47,500 nucleotides of DNA from Chromera velia (Eukaryota > Sar > Chromeraceae). The DNA lies in assembly GCA_018398765.1 (NCBI GenBank), contig JAHBMJ010000333.1, positions 27,501 through 75,000 on the forward strand, given 5' to 3'. Positions 10,379-21,165 of the stretch are shown here, one piece after another. The notes below the pieces were generated by a model. It was not told the DNA's origin. It saw only the letters and a program-made list of their open reading frames with translations, and did not search any database. The first letter of the stretch is position 1. Every line of letters starts with the position of its first letter. The position numbers and the translations under genes were made by a program.

Positions 10379-11645
10379 CTCCGGCCACCTTCCTCATTAC
10401 ATACTTATCGATTGCAGCTCTTGATCCCCCCGCTATTTTGAGAATGCGGTCTGTATCGACCTCCTGCAGGTACTTCATCTGTGACAAGTACAGCCTCCCC
10501 CTCTCCATCTGGATGTTGATGCCTGTAAATCGGTCGCTCCCCCCTTCCCGGAGTACTCCGACCTTCCCAATCTTCATTTTTTTCTCTAATTCCTCCAAAT
10601 TCAACTCAACATGCTCTCCTGCTCCTTGAATGTCATCAACATGGTGGAAAATCACATCGGTGGCTGGGCTTCTCTCACACGGCACCCCTTTTTTCATTCC
10701 ATCTCTTCCTGCTCCTTCTCTTTGCACCAACACTGCCTCTTCTACGAGTGTGTAGTCGCCTACCTGCTAGAGATCTGTCTGCAGACGGTTCACAAAGAGA
10801 TTGGAAGCATTCCTCCCTCCGTAGTGGGCTTTATTCAGCACTCGAATGGAGCTGGGTCTCAAATCTGCTGCTCTCTTCCTCAACCACAACCATCTCTCAT
10901 CTGTGTACTTCTCAGGGAATGGGTTGGTAGCGGGGAGCTGGGGCAGGCCTGCTAGGATACGGACCCCCAGCGTTCCTTTGTCATATCTGTGGATGTCATC
11001 AATCTGCTGGAAGGCCTTCTCAACGTCTGCTGAGAAGATCACTGCTCCGATGATCAACATTTAGATGAACGCCATGAGTATAGCATACAGACTGGGAACC
11101 CCCGCATAGATGTCATACCTGTGCTTGTCTTCTCCCCCTTTGATGAAGAATCGGGCCTTCCCTTTATTCTTTTCGGGCTCTCCTGGGGTCTGTTTGATGC
11201 CTGTTTTCTCTTCCATGTTCACCACCAAAGCCACCTTTGCCCTCATCACCTCTTCCCCCAGGATTTCATTGTTAAGAAGTCCGACATACTCCTCCAACCT
11301 TGCCCTGTCAACCATCCCCAATCTCACCTCTTTATTTGTAGGCGGTCTTAGTGTCACTCCTCCCTTGAAGTTGGTTGCTAACACTTCCCCCTGGTCTCCT
11401 CCTTCATCTCCTTCCACTGCTGCTGCTGCCGCGGTGCTCTTCTTCTTCTGTTGGTTCCTCGTCATCACCCTTTGTGCCGTACTAGGCTGCCTCAGATTCT
11501 TCTTGAGGGCTACTGCTGACCCTGCAACGGAGGCGCTTGAGCCTGGGTTCGGACTCGCGGGAGGAGACTGCGGACGACTCCTCACGCTGTTGCGAAGTTG
11601 CTGCTTGGCTGACGCCCTCCCCTGTGCAGACCCTTGTGCAGGCAA
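10365..11645 (-). pseudogene. Copia reverse transcriptase
   Basis: RT domain split over three frames. The N-terminal part (11645-11061) carries a low-complexity Ala/Gln/Pro segment, then KARFFIKGGEDKHRYDIYAG, corresponding to the copia KARLVxxG start of RT. After a stop at 11061 comes VIFSADVEKAFQQID, with the first catalytic Asp. The second part carries FHHVDDIQG at 10632-10646, where the usual YVDD is HVDD. GINIQMERGRLYLSQMKYL matches the copia box after the active site. The stop near 11061 and the break near 10750 inactivate it. Upstream, 11650-11740 encodes a poly-Gln run on this strand. Confidence 0.85.
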
Positions 11646-12274
11646 CTTGAAGGCCTGCTACTACTGTTGCTGCTGTTGCTGTTGCAGCTGTGCCTGCCCT
11701 GCCTGACTCTGCCCCTGAGCCTGCTGTTACTGCTACTGTTGGTCTACTGCTTGTCTCAGTCTGTGAACCGCCAGAAATTCTCTCTCGTTCTCATCTGTAT
11801 CTGAATCCGAGTCATCATCACTTTCGGGCTGCAGCGCTGGCAGATCATGCTCTGAGTCTATGTCGGACCCTTCAATCTGCACCTCTGACTCCTTTTTGGA
11901 CTCCACTGGGAATTTTTTCAGCTCCTGTTCACGCTCGGCCTCTACTACCTTGCCATTCATTTCTTCGATTTCTCTCTGACTCACCTGCAAGTACTGATCC
12001 TCTTGTCTCTCCTCCATTGTCTTGGTCTGCTTCTGTTGGTTGTGCCCCTTTTCTCCCTCCTGTACTTTGTGCGTCTCTTCACATGCTCCCAGTTGCCTAA
12101 TGGGGAAGAATCCACACCCTTTCCGTGGCCTCTGGGACTGTCTCTTGCTCGGCTGAAAGGGATCTATCTAGAAGGGACTGACTGGCAGTTCCCCTCGCCT
12201 TGAACCTCCATTCGAACAGCACCCCTTTCTTTGTCTAAAGCACGTAAATTTTATGGACAAGGTGAAAGAGGAAT

Positions 12275-13039
12275 TCATTCTCTCCCTCTTCCTTCTTCTT
12301 TATCACTTTGACTGTTGCTCCTGCCTCTTTGGAGATATACCATCACTTCTTCCCTTGCAGCTCGATTCTTTTCGGGGCGGTCTTTGGGCGGTGGGGATGG
12401 AAGGTAACCTGATCTCCACACATAAAGGACAAATCGGGCTGCCTGCCATGCTTCTTGTTGTAAGGGTTGGTCCCCAGCTCGTGTATATACAGACTGAGTG
12501 CCATGTACATTTGCACCAACCCCTTCAAAATCTCTGGCAAAACTGCCTTTGGCTATCCCTTCACCCTCAACATTGTCTCTGCCAGTCTTCGCACCATCCG
12601 AATGGCATTCTCTGCCGCCCCTTGTGACTCTGATTTGTATGCTGCGCTTTTTTCGAAGTATGTCATCGGCAACACCTAGCTCTCTCATCCTCTTTCCTTT
12701 CATTACTGCTTCATTGTCTGATCTGTAGATGCTTGGCTGTCTGTGCGGCTGGGGAAGGAGACTTCTGTTGTCTGCTAGGAACCGAACGTAATAATCGGGG
12801 ACATCTCTCTTCATATTAAGAGACATCACATCAATCTCTCGAGTGTGTAGCTCCACGATGACTGAGAATGCGTACTCCTCCAAGAACCTAATATCACCAT
12901 AAATCACCTCCCCGTAACTCGTTGCCTCTCTCTCTCTCCTGTCTGTCATGGGGCAAGGACTCCTGTTGACTGCATTTCTCATCTCGCACACCTCACAGTC
13001 CTCCCACACTTGTCTCCTTATCTGCTCGCTGACCCCCAC
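12275..13039 (-). pseudogene. Copia integrase, frameshifted
   Basis: Integrase with the N-terminal zinc region reduced to VWEDCEVCEMRNA (CxxC kept). The core is GEVIYGDI (first Asp at 12893-12895), SIYRSDNEAVMKGK (second Asp at 12716-12718) and, in the next register, SQGAAENAIRMV (Glu at 12610-12612). The spacings are 59 and about 35 residues, so the triad survives, but a one-base shift in an A-run near 12655 puts the Glu out of frame. After it, LRVKG is followed by TAG, then LPEILKGLVQMYMAL and the C-terminal region CGDQVTFHPHRPKTAPKR. The gene cannot be translated whole. Confidence 0.85.
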
Positions 13040-13177
13040 TCTCCTCTCTCTGAGTGTTGCTGCTAGTCAGTTGATGTTGCAGTGGAGGAACCTCGTATGC
13101 CATGCCCCCAATTCTTCCTTCTTAGTGATCATTTTCTTTTCCTCTCCTTTTCTCATCTCCCCCACTCTGAGCTGTTT

Positions 13178-13711
13178 TCAGACAAAGGCGTGAGCCTCTA
13201 GAGGCGGCATCTCTTTGTTAGGTGGTTGTCTCATGGGAAGCAAGACAAGGAAGGGTAGGTTAGACTCCCCTTCCCCCTCAGGATGGGTAATGACTAACCT
13301 GGTGAGCCTCCCCTCTGTATCCATGACCGTGACGTAATTTTCCCTTCCCTTACTCTCATCCATTCCGTCATCTATCACCGTCCCTCTCCCTCTGGCTAGA
13401 TGCTTGGTTTGCACTTCGGGTTTTGTGATATATCCAATCGAATCAACATCCACCACTTCTTTAGTCACTGCATCCAACCCCGTCACCCTGACTGCGCTGT
13501 ATGAACCGATCTTAAAGCCTGGGGCCCCTTGATCTGTGACGCCTATCGTCACCTTAACAGGTACCTCCCACAAAATTCGGTCTTGGTCTATGGTGTCTCT
13601 GCACCAGACGGTGTGACTTGCACACGTGTTTGTATGCCACTGAAGGTCAACGCTCCTTTTGCCCCTCTCTTCATCCTGTCGCGAGCTTATCCGATCGTTC
13701 ACAGTCGTCAT
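13178..13711 (-). pseudogene. Copia protease-like region, catalytic Asp lost
   Basis: The position between gag and integrase, and the string DLQWHTNTCASHTVW, identify the copia protease active site, normally WHxDTGASHT. Here the catalytic Asp is Asn (AAC at 13628-13630) and the Gly after Thr is Cys. The following 130 residues (VPVKVTIGVTDQGAPGFKIG, then VDVDSIGYITKPEV) fit the region between protease and integrase. The frame is otherwise open for 177 codons. The GAC-to-AAC change is a transition that would abolish catalysis. Confidence 0.7.
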
Positions 13712-15296
13712 TCAGGACTCGAGGAACAGATCTGCAGACAGAGATATCAGGGAAAAGGAAACGAGTCCATCACATTGTTGACCCAATTGGTTGCAGTCTG
13801 AAAGGAAACAGTTTGGGAGAGGAGGCAGTGCAGACTGACCTCGCTCCCTCCCTCCGCTGCTTCCTTGGGTCGTAGTCCTCGGCAGAGTCGTTTGAGGCCA
13901 AGTGTAAAGCGCAGTCAACTTACCTAGAAATCTTCTGTTTTCGGGTCTGTCAGCATAGGTCTGTGGGACAGATGTCTGTTGTGCGTATCGATTCGGTGGT
14001 AGTTGTGATGGAAGAGGCAGATTCATTTGGAAATGTGGTAGCTGTGGCTGCATGGGAAATTCAAGGCAGTATTTGGCAAAGTGCCCTTTCATACCATACC
14101 GAGGGCAGATGTGATCGCGGGTCTAACAGTCGTGCGGACCCCTTGTCCAATAACTGCACCCTGAGCACCCTCCATCTTGTAATGGTGGTCGGAAGTTTGG
14201 CCTCCTGTCCTCTCTCTATTGTCCCGGCTCCCTATTGATCTGTCTTCCCACCCCTGGCCAATTGCGTCTCTCTGGTTGTCGATGGTAGCCTGGTTAGCCC
14301 CTAGAAGGGACCCCGACCCCTCCGACATAGTTTGCTTCGGTCCAACCCATGGGCTGCTATGCTGCTGTTTGGGAATGCTGGATCCATGCAGGGTTCTGCG
14401 GGTAAGCGAAGGTTGAGGGGGTCTGGGTAAGCATGACATTGCTCTGTTTGTGAGAGTCTCGCACAATCTGCTAGATCAGTGCTGGCTCATCGTCATCTGC
14501 TCTTACTCCGACTTCCCCCTTCTCTCTGACTCTTTTCTGTTGTTGTACGTAAGTCTCTCGTTCTGTCTTCTCCCCTTCTGATTCCCATCTTGCAAAGGAG
14601 TCTTCTCCATACTCATCAATCTCCTCCCTATTGGCCTTGATTAACTCCTCATACTTATTATAGTCCGCCTTTATCCCGTTACAGAGGGTGGATGCAAGCA
14701 GTTGAGGGAGTCCGTCTTACACATAGCGTGCTGCCTCTTCGCTGCTGAAGGTGATACTGCATCTGCCTGCAAAGGTCATCAGTTGTTGGGCTGTGGCAAG
14801 AAGCCTTCGGGGTTGGGTTGTCCATACTACTTTCCCTGCCATACTGCCTAGATTCCCCCACGATCTTCTGACTTTCTTCTAATGAATGTGCTGGGCCACC
14901 TGTTTTTTGTCTTTGATTGCCTCCCACACCTTATCTTTATATGCTTCTGGGTCCGCATTGTTGTTCTGATTGAGAATCTTGCCATCATAGTACATCTGCA
15001 CAACCGGATCGACTGCCACTCTCTTGTCATAGGTTCCTTTGATCGCTGCTTTGAGCTGGTCCACCTCCTATAAAGCTTTCTCTTTTGCTGTGGGTATTGC
15101 GTGGTATGCTACCGACCCGTCCCTCTTCATCAGGTAGTCCAACCTCCATTTTTTGTACGTCCATTCCTGTTTTACAGACAGGCTCGGGAAAACTGATTTC
15201 TTCCCTCTTCTCTCGAGACTCTTCGAGATCGTCCATTCCTCCGGTTCGTAAGCCCGCGCCTGGGAGCCCACTAAAAAGTCCTAGAGAAATCTGCAT
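13712..15296 (-). pseudogene. Copia Gag with damaged zinc knuckle
   Basis: The N-terminal part starts near 15271 with MGSQARAYEPEEWTISKSLE and reads VFPSLSVKQEWTYKKWRLDY. It stops at TAG (15069-15071) and resumes EVDQLKAAIKGTYDKRV and DPEAYKDKVWEAIKDKKQV to about 14879. The C-terminal part carries ICPRYGMKGHFAKYC near 14070-14115. This is a CCHC knuckle (Cx2Cx4Hx4C) in which the second Cys is Tyr, one G-to-A change away from Cys. Between these parts (14480-14880) the frame moves among registers. The broken gag lies at the 5' end of the copia element, as expected. Confidence 0.7.
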
Positions 15297-15604
15297 ACTT
15301 GAAGGATGGAAAGATGGATGGACATACAGACTTCTACTCAGCGATAGATCCGCCTTTGAACATGCCTACAATCACTAGACACGAAACAAGACACCTACAC
15401 TGTCCATGTAGTTCATTTGATCCATCAGGTTTATTTGGTACATCATACATGGATGCACTGTCACTCTAGGCAGTCTGTCCTTCTCTTCTCTTCGGTGTTT
15501 GATCCGTTTGTCTGGAAAGCATGCAGTCCTTGTTTATATTGTATTTTCCAGTCTTGATTGAATTTTATTTTTTTTGCATGCATCAATAATTCCATGCACA
15601 TACA

Positions 15605-16010
15605 ATTTCCAATTCCGATGGCGGCGCGACTGCACTCGAGGACAAGGATGGATCAGAAGCTCTGTGGCGATACCAGGCGACGACGCTAACTTCATACAGG
15701 GAGAGAAGAAGAACGATGAGAAGAGAGGAGGCAAGACAAAGATTCAAAAGAATAGAAAGAATCATAAGTCAGCTGACAGAGAATTAAAGGAGAAGAATGG
15801 AAGGTATGGAACCAGCTGAGCAAAAAGAAAGAGATAAGAAAAGAAGATGCGCTAACTGAAGAAGAGATAGCAAAAAGGTGGGAAAAACAGTGGAAAAAAG
15901 ATGAAAACGAAGACGCAGAGGAAGAAATTACGGATTTTAAAACAGTTTCACGCATCTTTGAAGCACTGACAGAAGCAAAAAAATGGAGGATAGACACAAA
16001 GAAGGTGCAT
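15605..16010 (+). pseudogene. LINE (non-LTR retrotransposon) ORF, part upstream of RT, left half of split ORF
   Basis: From 15605 an open frame reads ISNSDGGATALEDKDGSEAL, then RREEARQRFKRIERIISQL up to about 15788. After a one-base shift it continues EEWKVWNQLSKKKEIRKEDA to EITDFKTVSRIFEALTEAKK and ends KVH at 16010. This charged stretch matches the linker between endonuclease and RT of LINEs. It joins in frame with 21170 onward once the intervening element and one GCAT are removed. No endonuclease domain is visible to the left, so this copy is probably 5' truncated. Confidence 0.75.
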
Positions 16011-16859
16011 AGGCTTGTGCCTTTAAAAGTGGATTTTTGCCCTTAAGTCGGACTTTTATCTTAACTCATTCAAAAAAGCCTAAATTCTTGCCTAAATTTG
16101 AAATTTTCCACCTAATACCCTATAATTGAGAATGAAAGAGATGATCATACATTATTTATTCATCAACTAATTATTTACAAAAAAATATAATATGATTATA
16201 TCAGTTATATACAATGTGGCATATTTTGTAGAAACTAATACACTGTCATGCAATTTTAAATTCCTTTGAAATCTAGTTTATCTGGACTGAGTGGTTTATG
16301 GTGGTTTAAAAGTTAATTATAAACATTTTTTTCATAAAATATTTAATAGTCTATTAATTAGTAATAAAAACTAGAAAACTGTTTTATCAGATGATCCGAC
16401 TCAGATCCGTGCTTTAAGTGCTAAACAAATTAAATTTTTGAATTATTTTTTATAAATGCATGTCACTAAATTTTTTGAAAAGAAGCCGGCCTGGGATCTA
16501 ACTTCAAAACAGCTTGCACACACCCAGCTCTATAGCGCGCGCGCGTCGAACCCAGCAGCTGACATAAGTGTTTCAAAGTTAAATGTTTCGGCACAGTTTA
16601 GCTGTCATTTATATGTATGTGCATAGAAACACGTGAACTTCAAGCAAAAATAACACCCCAGGCTGGGGGTTGCATCTAAAGCGAATCCCATTGGCGCAGG
16701 TCGTTGCTTATCAATCTGCAACTTTCAAATCAGGAAGGAATGCAGCTGCATACATACTATCACACAAGATTGATGCGGTTTAAACCAATGGCATAGCGAT
16801 TGGAAAGGAAAGAGTAATTCACATGGCAACAGAGAGAAAAGAAAGGTGCATGATTTCAG

Positions 16860-17481
16860 CAGAGGATTTCCTCCAGTGAAAAGTCAAAAAGAGAAGAAAG
16901 AGACAAAAAAAAGACTCCAAGAGAGAAGAAAAAAAGAAGGGGGGAGGAGAGCAGGTAAAAAGAGCTTGGCTAGGGAGCTTTGGGGATACAGAAAGATGAG
17001 GGGATAGTCACTGTAGGGAGAAGAGAAGCGAGTCCAAAGAGGAAGTCGCAGTCGAGAGTCTGTATGACGGGATTGAGAGAAGGAAAAACGAAGCAAACGT
17101 ACACAGGATTGAGACAATTTAAAGGAGAGATAAATGGAGAAAAACAAAAGAGAAAGTGAAGATGAAACAGGGAGGAAGGGGAAATACCAGGAGGAGGCGG
17201 AAAGGGAGGTGCCGAGAGGACTCTAAGTCGATGTCAAAGCAGAGACGGAGGGACAGATAGAGAGAGATATAGGGAGAGAAGGGGAGGGAGGGAGAGGAGA
17301 AAGAAGTCAAACAGACAATGATGTATATACATAACCAAACATGCTTGCGTCAGCTTGTGGACACCGGTGTACATCGACATAGACACAGACACACACGGAT
17401 ACGTACGGTCATGGATGCATACACATACACCCACATACATACATACATACCCCCCCTCCCCTCCACACACACACACATACA

Positions 17482-17532
<51 letters not shown>

Positions 17533-17660
17533 TACGTGACAGAAAGAGTGAATGAAGAACTCATAGAAAAAGACATAAGGAGAGAAAAGAGGGAGAGAGG
17601 GAGAGAGAGAAAGAAGGGGGGGGGGGGGAGAAAGGGAGAGGGAGAGGGAGGGAGAGGTAG
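16860..17660. repeat. Purine-rich tract with CA/GA microsatellites
   Basis: 16860-17320 is almost entirely A/G on the plus strand. From 17370 there are ACAC/CATA repeats, then (AC)n at 17465-17500, (AG)n at 17500-17530, and GGGAGA repeats to 17660 with a G10-11 run near 17617. Frames here are low complexity. Confidence 0.85.
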
Positions 17661-17840
17661 ACACAGATATAGGTATGCTGAGGCTCAGACAAGAGAGGTT
17701 CCTTTCTGACAGTTCAGACCTCTACTTAGCAGTGGTAAAGAACACCACCATGACACAGAAACAACACTGTCAAACAGGGTGGACTGCAATAAAAAGAAAG
17801 GAGAGCAGGGGTGTAAAAGCAGAGGAAAGTACGTGATCTG

Positions 17841-18090
17841 GGTAAAAATGCAAGGGGGTCTAAGGGGGGGCGCATTTTTACCGACAACAGCCCCTTCTCA
17901 GTAAAAATGCAGGGAGCTGGGGAGGGTGGTGCATACAAAGCAGCAGAGAAAAGGACAGAAAACAACTTTTTGATACACATTAGACACGAAAAAATTTCAA
18001 AGTAGGAGTAGGGGGGGTGCATTTTTACCGAGCAGGGGCCGTTTTTGGTAAAAATGCGCCCCCCCCCAGACCCACCTACATTTTTACCTA
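17841..18090. repeat. Cluster of GGTAAAAATGC / GCATTTTTACC hairpins
   Basis: The 11-mer and its reverse complement alternate at about 17841, 17870, 17900, 18020, 18047 and 18077. The clearest fold is 18011-18068, where a G-run plus GCATTTTTACC pairs with GGTAAAAATGC plus a C-run across a spacer of about 18 bases. Confidence 0.75.
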
Positions 18091-18389
18091 CGACTGACTA
18101 AGATCAAAGAATTCAAACAAGACTTACTGAAGCAAGACTGACCATCGCTGGACTTCTGTTCGAGGCTCCTATGATTGTTTAAGTACTTAAAGCAGAATTG
18201 AAGACGTACCTGCATGCAACATCACATGCAAGTATTTGCATGAGAATCAGATCAACGAAAGAGAGATCCCACATCATGGGTCTCCTGGACAGACTGAGGA
18301 GGCAAGGAACGGAACACAAAGTGCATGAGAAGTGAACACAGAAACTCTGGATGCCTGCCAAGTTAGCCTGTCTCTGTGATAATTTCGAA

Positions 18390-18801
18390 AATTTTACCAG
18401 GAAGGGGCTGATCTGGGTCAAAATATGGACAGACCCATTTTTACTGAGATTAGCCCTTCCTCGATAAAAATTTTAAAATCGTCACACAGACCATATAAGA
18501 AAACAGGCTTCCAGCAATTCATAACTTGCTTCTTTGGAACCCCAAAGCTCGATTTTTGCTTCCTTAGACGACCCAGGGGATGTTGTGTTGGCATATGTTA
18601 GTCTGTCATGGGTTTGTCCATTTTTACCGAGATTGGCCCTTCCTCGGTAAAAATTTCGAAATCGTCACACAGACCGTTGAAGAAAACAGACTTCTAGCAA
18701 TTGATAACTTGCTTCTTTAGAACCCCAAAGCTCGATTCTTGCTTCCTTAGACGACCTAGGGGACGCTGTGTTGGTATGTGTCAGCCTGTCATGCATGGGT
18801 T
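18390..18801. repeat. Tandem duplication of about 184 bp with hairpin heads
   Basis: Unit 1 begins CCATTTTTACTGAG at 18434 and unit 2 begins CCATTTTTACCGAG at 18618. Both continue with CCCTTCCTCG, ATCGTCACACAGACC, ATAACTTGCTTCTTT and CCTTAGACGACC and are about 85 percent identical by eye. Each starts with a stem TTTTTACCGA/TCGGTAAAAA. Sequence 18390-18420 is an imperfect inverted copy of the first 29 bases. Confidence 0.8.
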
Positions 18802-19190
18802 GAAATTATTCATATGTATATATGTATGATACAAAACTATTGTCGTGATTCCTCTCATCAACAGCTATCCTAGGAGCTATCTTTCCCTACCAAATGGACT
18901 TGCCTGAGTTGAATCTCAGTTGATAGAGGCTCCCTAGCCCTCTTCTTCCTGGTGTTGCTCAGGTCGGCCTCCTGCACGTACGTGGACAGCATTTCCATGA
19001 TCTCCTCGAGCCTGGTCCTCGAGCCTGTCAGTCCAAGCCTCAATTTCCGAACCAAAATGCTCCTCACCCACCCAGAAGCTCTCCGGGAGTGCTCAGCATG
19101 GAACCAAATCATTGAAATGACTCACACGCTGTTGATGAAGTACTCTTTTTCTAGTAGCTGGGATGCCATGTATCGATATAATATATATAG

Positions 19191-19233
19191 AAAGCCGATT
19201 TCTTATTTGTTGAATTTGAGCAAAATCGGCTTT
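19191..19233. repeat. Perfect 11-bp inverted repeat
   Basis: AAAGCCGATTT (19191-19201) and AAATCGGCTTT (19223-19233) are exact reverse complements with a 21-base spacer. They lie immediately left of dispersed repeat copy B. Confidence 0.75.
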
Positions 19234-19242
19234 TCCGGCCAC

Positions 19243-19632
19243 GCAACGCGGCGGCGGGTCATACAGATGTGCATGGACCAATTAGAGCCCGCCGCCATAC
19301 CTTAACCGGCTCAAAAATTTCAAGGGGAAAAAGAACAGCCCTCTGTTCCCTTTTCCCTCCTGGACTTAAACCAACGACCCTAGGAGACGTCAGTTCGCCT
19401 CTCTAGACTCTCTCTAGCTGCTTGGTGTAGAAAAAACGACTCTCAGACTCACAGGGAGTCCAAAGAACGGACGTCTGAGGTCTGACACCTAAAGAGGCCA
19501 AAGTGGCCTTCCTGGGCTCAGAAGTTCAGAAAGGGCTGTGGTACATCAATGATGATAAAATGCATATCAACACGCTCCATCTGGTCCAGGTAACTTAGTT
19601 CCAACAGCGGATAAGGAATGGTTGATGCACTG
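19243..19632 (-). repeat. Dispersed repeat copy B, inverted relative to 8111-8504
   Basis: Reverse complement of copy A with small indels. The GGCGGCGGG/CCCGCCGCC terminal hairpin and the B-box-like GGTTTAAGTCC (minus strand) are kept. A rearranged fragment recurs at 20388-20466: CTAATTGGTCCATGCACATC in copy A orientation, preceded by CTTAATCGGCTCAAAAATTT in copy B orientation. Confidence 0.85.
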
Positions 19633-19639
19633 TGGACTT

Positions 19640-20840
19640 TAACTGACAAGTCTACTCATGAACAGAAAGATACACTCCAGATGGCGCCCTATGTCAAATT
19701 GTCGGAAGGGCTTTTTCCTTCTTGAGCACTTTAAATCTGCAGCCATCGCACAAAGGTACTGCCCAACACTCATATGCTCCTGTTTGGAGGGAAAGAGCAG
19801 GACAGAACCACTTACCGGGGGAGCTGGAGGTCGATTAATACCCCTGAGACGCCAATTCTCCACAACAGGAAGACAAAACAATCTCGTCTTCCCACAACCA
19901 GCAGACTTACCAGGAACCTATCCCGCTGGCTTGGGAGGATGACAACAGACACAGGGCATTGGGCAAAATTGCTGGGGATCGATTCTGCGGCCTCCTAGTA
20001 GAAAGAAGGAATGTTGCTTTGGAGGCCTGGGAGGTACTTTCCTGACTGGTCCAGACTGGAGCTGCCAGACACGCCAAAGCAGATCAACTGTACCACAAGA
20101 CTTCACTCCGACATAGAGGCAAGCTGTCTAGTACTAGGGGAGCGGAATAGTGCCAGTTTGACCATCGGTACTGCTCTACACAACAAGGTAGACAGAAAGG
20201 GATGAGAGGACGAAATGACCCTTCTCTGTGTGTTGGTGTGCTTTTTGAGCATTCTGAGCACAATTTCAGGATTTTCAGAGTGGCCCCGGAAAGTTTTGGC
20301 CCAAATTCTTGCATCAACGCACTCAGCAGCCTCTGGGGACCAATTTGATACCTTTTTGGGCCCTAGGCGCCGCCGGAATTGCGCAGACCAGCTTAATCGG
20401 CTCAAAAATTTCAGACCCTTCTAATTGGTCCATGCACATCTGTATAACCACCTTCCGCATTGCGCATCGAGGGCCCCAGCATGCCCTGCCACAGGTCATA
20501 CATGCAGCCGGGGCCAAAATCGCGCGCACAGTGCCCTGCGGGCCGGGGGCCTGACAATGCATTAATGCGCGCCGCGCGCGCACCCTCCTCCCATACAATG
20601 TGTGTGCAACTTGCCCAGCGCCATACACATCCTTAGGTACGCTTGGCGGATTGGCTTATGGTTTCGTACGCTTTCTTTAGACTTTCTTTAGTCTCACCGC
20701 TTCTGCAAGTGTCTGGTGTTTTCTTTCGATTTCCTTTGATTGTTTTTTTTTTTTCTTATTGGTTGATCGATCGTAGATTTTTATTGTACATAACTGTATT
20801 GGCTATAAGTAAGGATAAAGAAGCCTTAGTAAGGACAATC
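19640..20840. other. No gene seen inside the TIR element
   Basis: Short open frames on both strands have no family signature and no shared codon pattern. Around 20560-20582 there is a GC-rich GCGCGCCGCGCGCG block. From 20840 to 21115 the sequence turns AT-rich toward the right terminus. Confidence 0.5.
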
Positions 20841-21165
20841 GTGAAATGACAAAAAAAAACTAAGAATCTTGGTACCTTTTAATTAGGTTTTAGATCAACA
20901 AAACGACCCAAACTCACAGAAATTTAATTTGACCATTGCTTTTCTATAACATGCCGCAGGTTTTAACTCTATACATTTTTGTTTTGAATTTTTTTTAGAC
21001 GTAAAAACTTTTTTGAATATTAAATCTCTTATAGTTTATTATAGTTTTGACCATTCATGATCAGTCAAGATCTAGGTCAAGATACAAGAAAAACTTTTAT
21101 AGTATGAATCATGTTTTTAAAAGTCCGACTTGAGGGCAAAAGTCCACTTTTAAAGGCATAAGCCT

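Larger units (their letters stand above)
9506..15296 (-). mobile_element. Ty1/copia LTR retrotransposon, decayed
   Basis: On the minus strand the order is gag with zinc knuckle, protease, integrase, reverse transcriptase and RNase H. Integrase ahead of RT identifies the copia superfamily. Domains are spread over several frames with stops and frameshifts. I could not match a pair of LTRs around it. The left flank is a polypyrimidine tract and the right flank runs into LINE sequence near 15605. It lies between the inverted repeat copies A and B, though B is inside a different element. Confidence 0.9.
16011..21165. mobile_element. 5155-bp TIR DNA transposon, non-autonomous, inserted in the LINE
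   Basis: The termini are inverted repeats of about 46 bp. The left begins AGGCTTGTGCCTTTAAAAG at 16011. The right, read in reverse, begins AGGCTTATGCCTTTAAAAG at 21165, and both continue into GCC(C)T(C/T)AAGTCGGACTTTTA. They are flanked by GCAT at 16007-16010 and GCAT at 21166-21169, a 4-bp target-site duplication. Subterminal 300-400 bp on both sides are strongly AT-rich. No transposase frame is visible inside. The contents are microsatellites, TTTTTACC hairpins, a 184-bp duplication and dispersed repeat copy B. I cannot name the superfamily. Confidence 0.85.

Noticed and set aside
8111-19632. Copies A and B as TIRs of one 11.5-kb transposon containing the copia element
   Set aside because: Copy B lies inside the 16011-21165 element, which has its own TIRs and duplication, so the pair need not bound a single unit.
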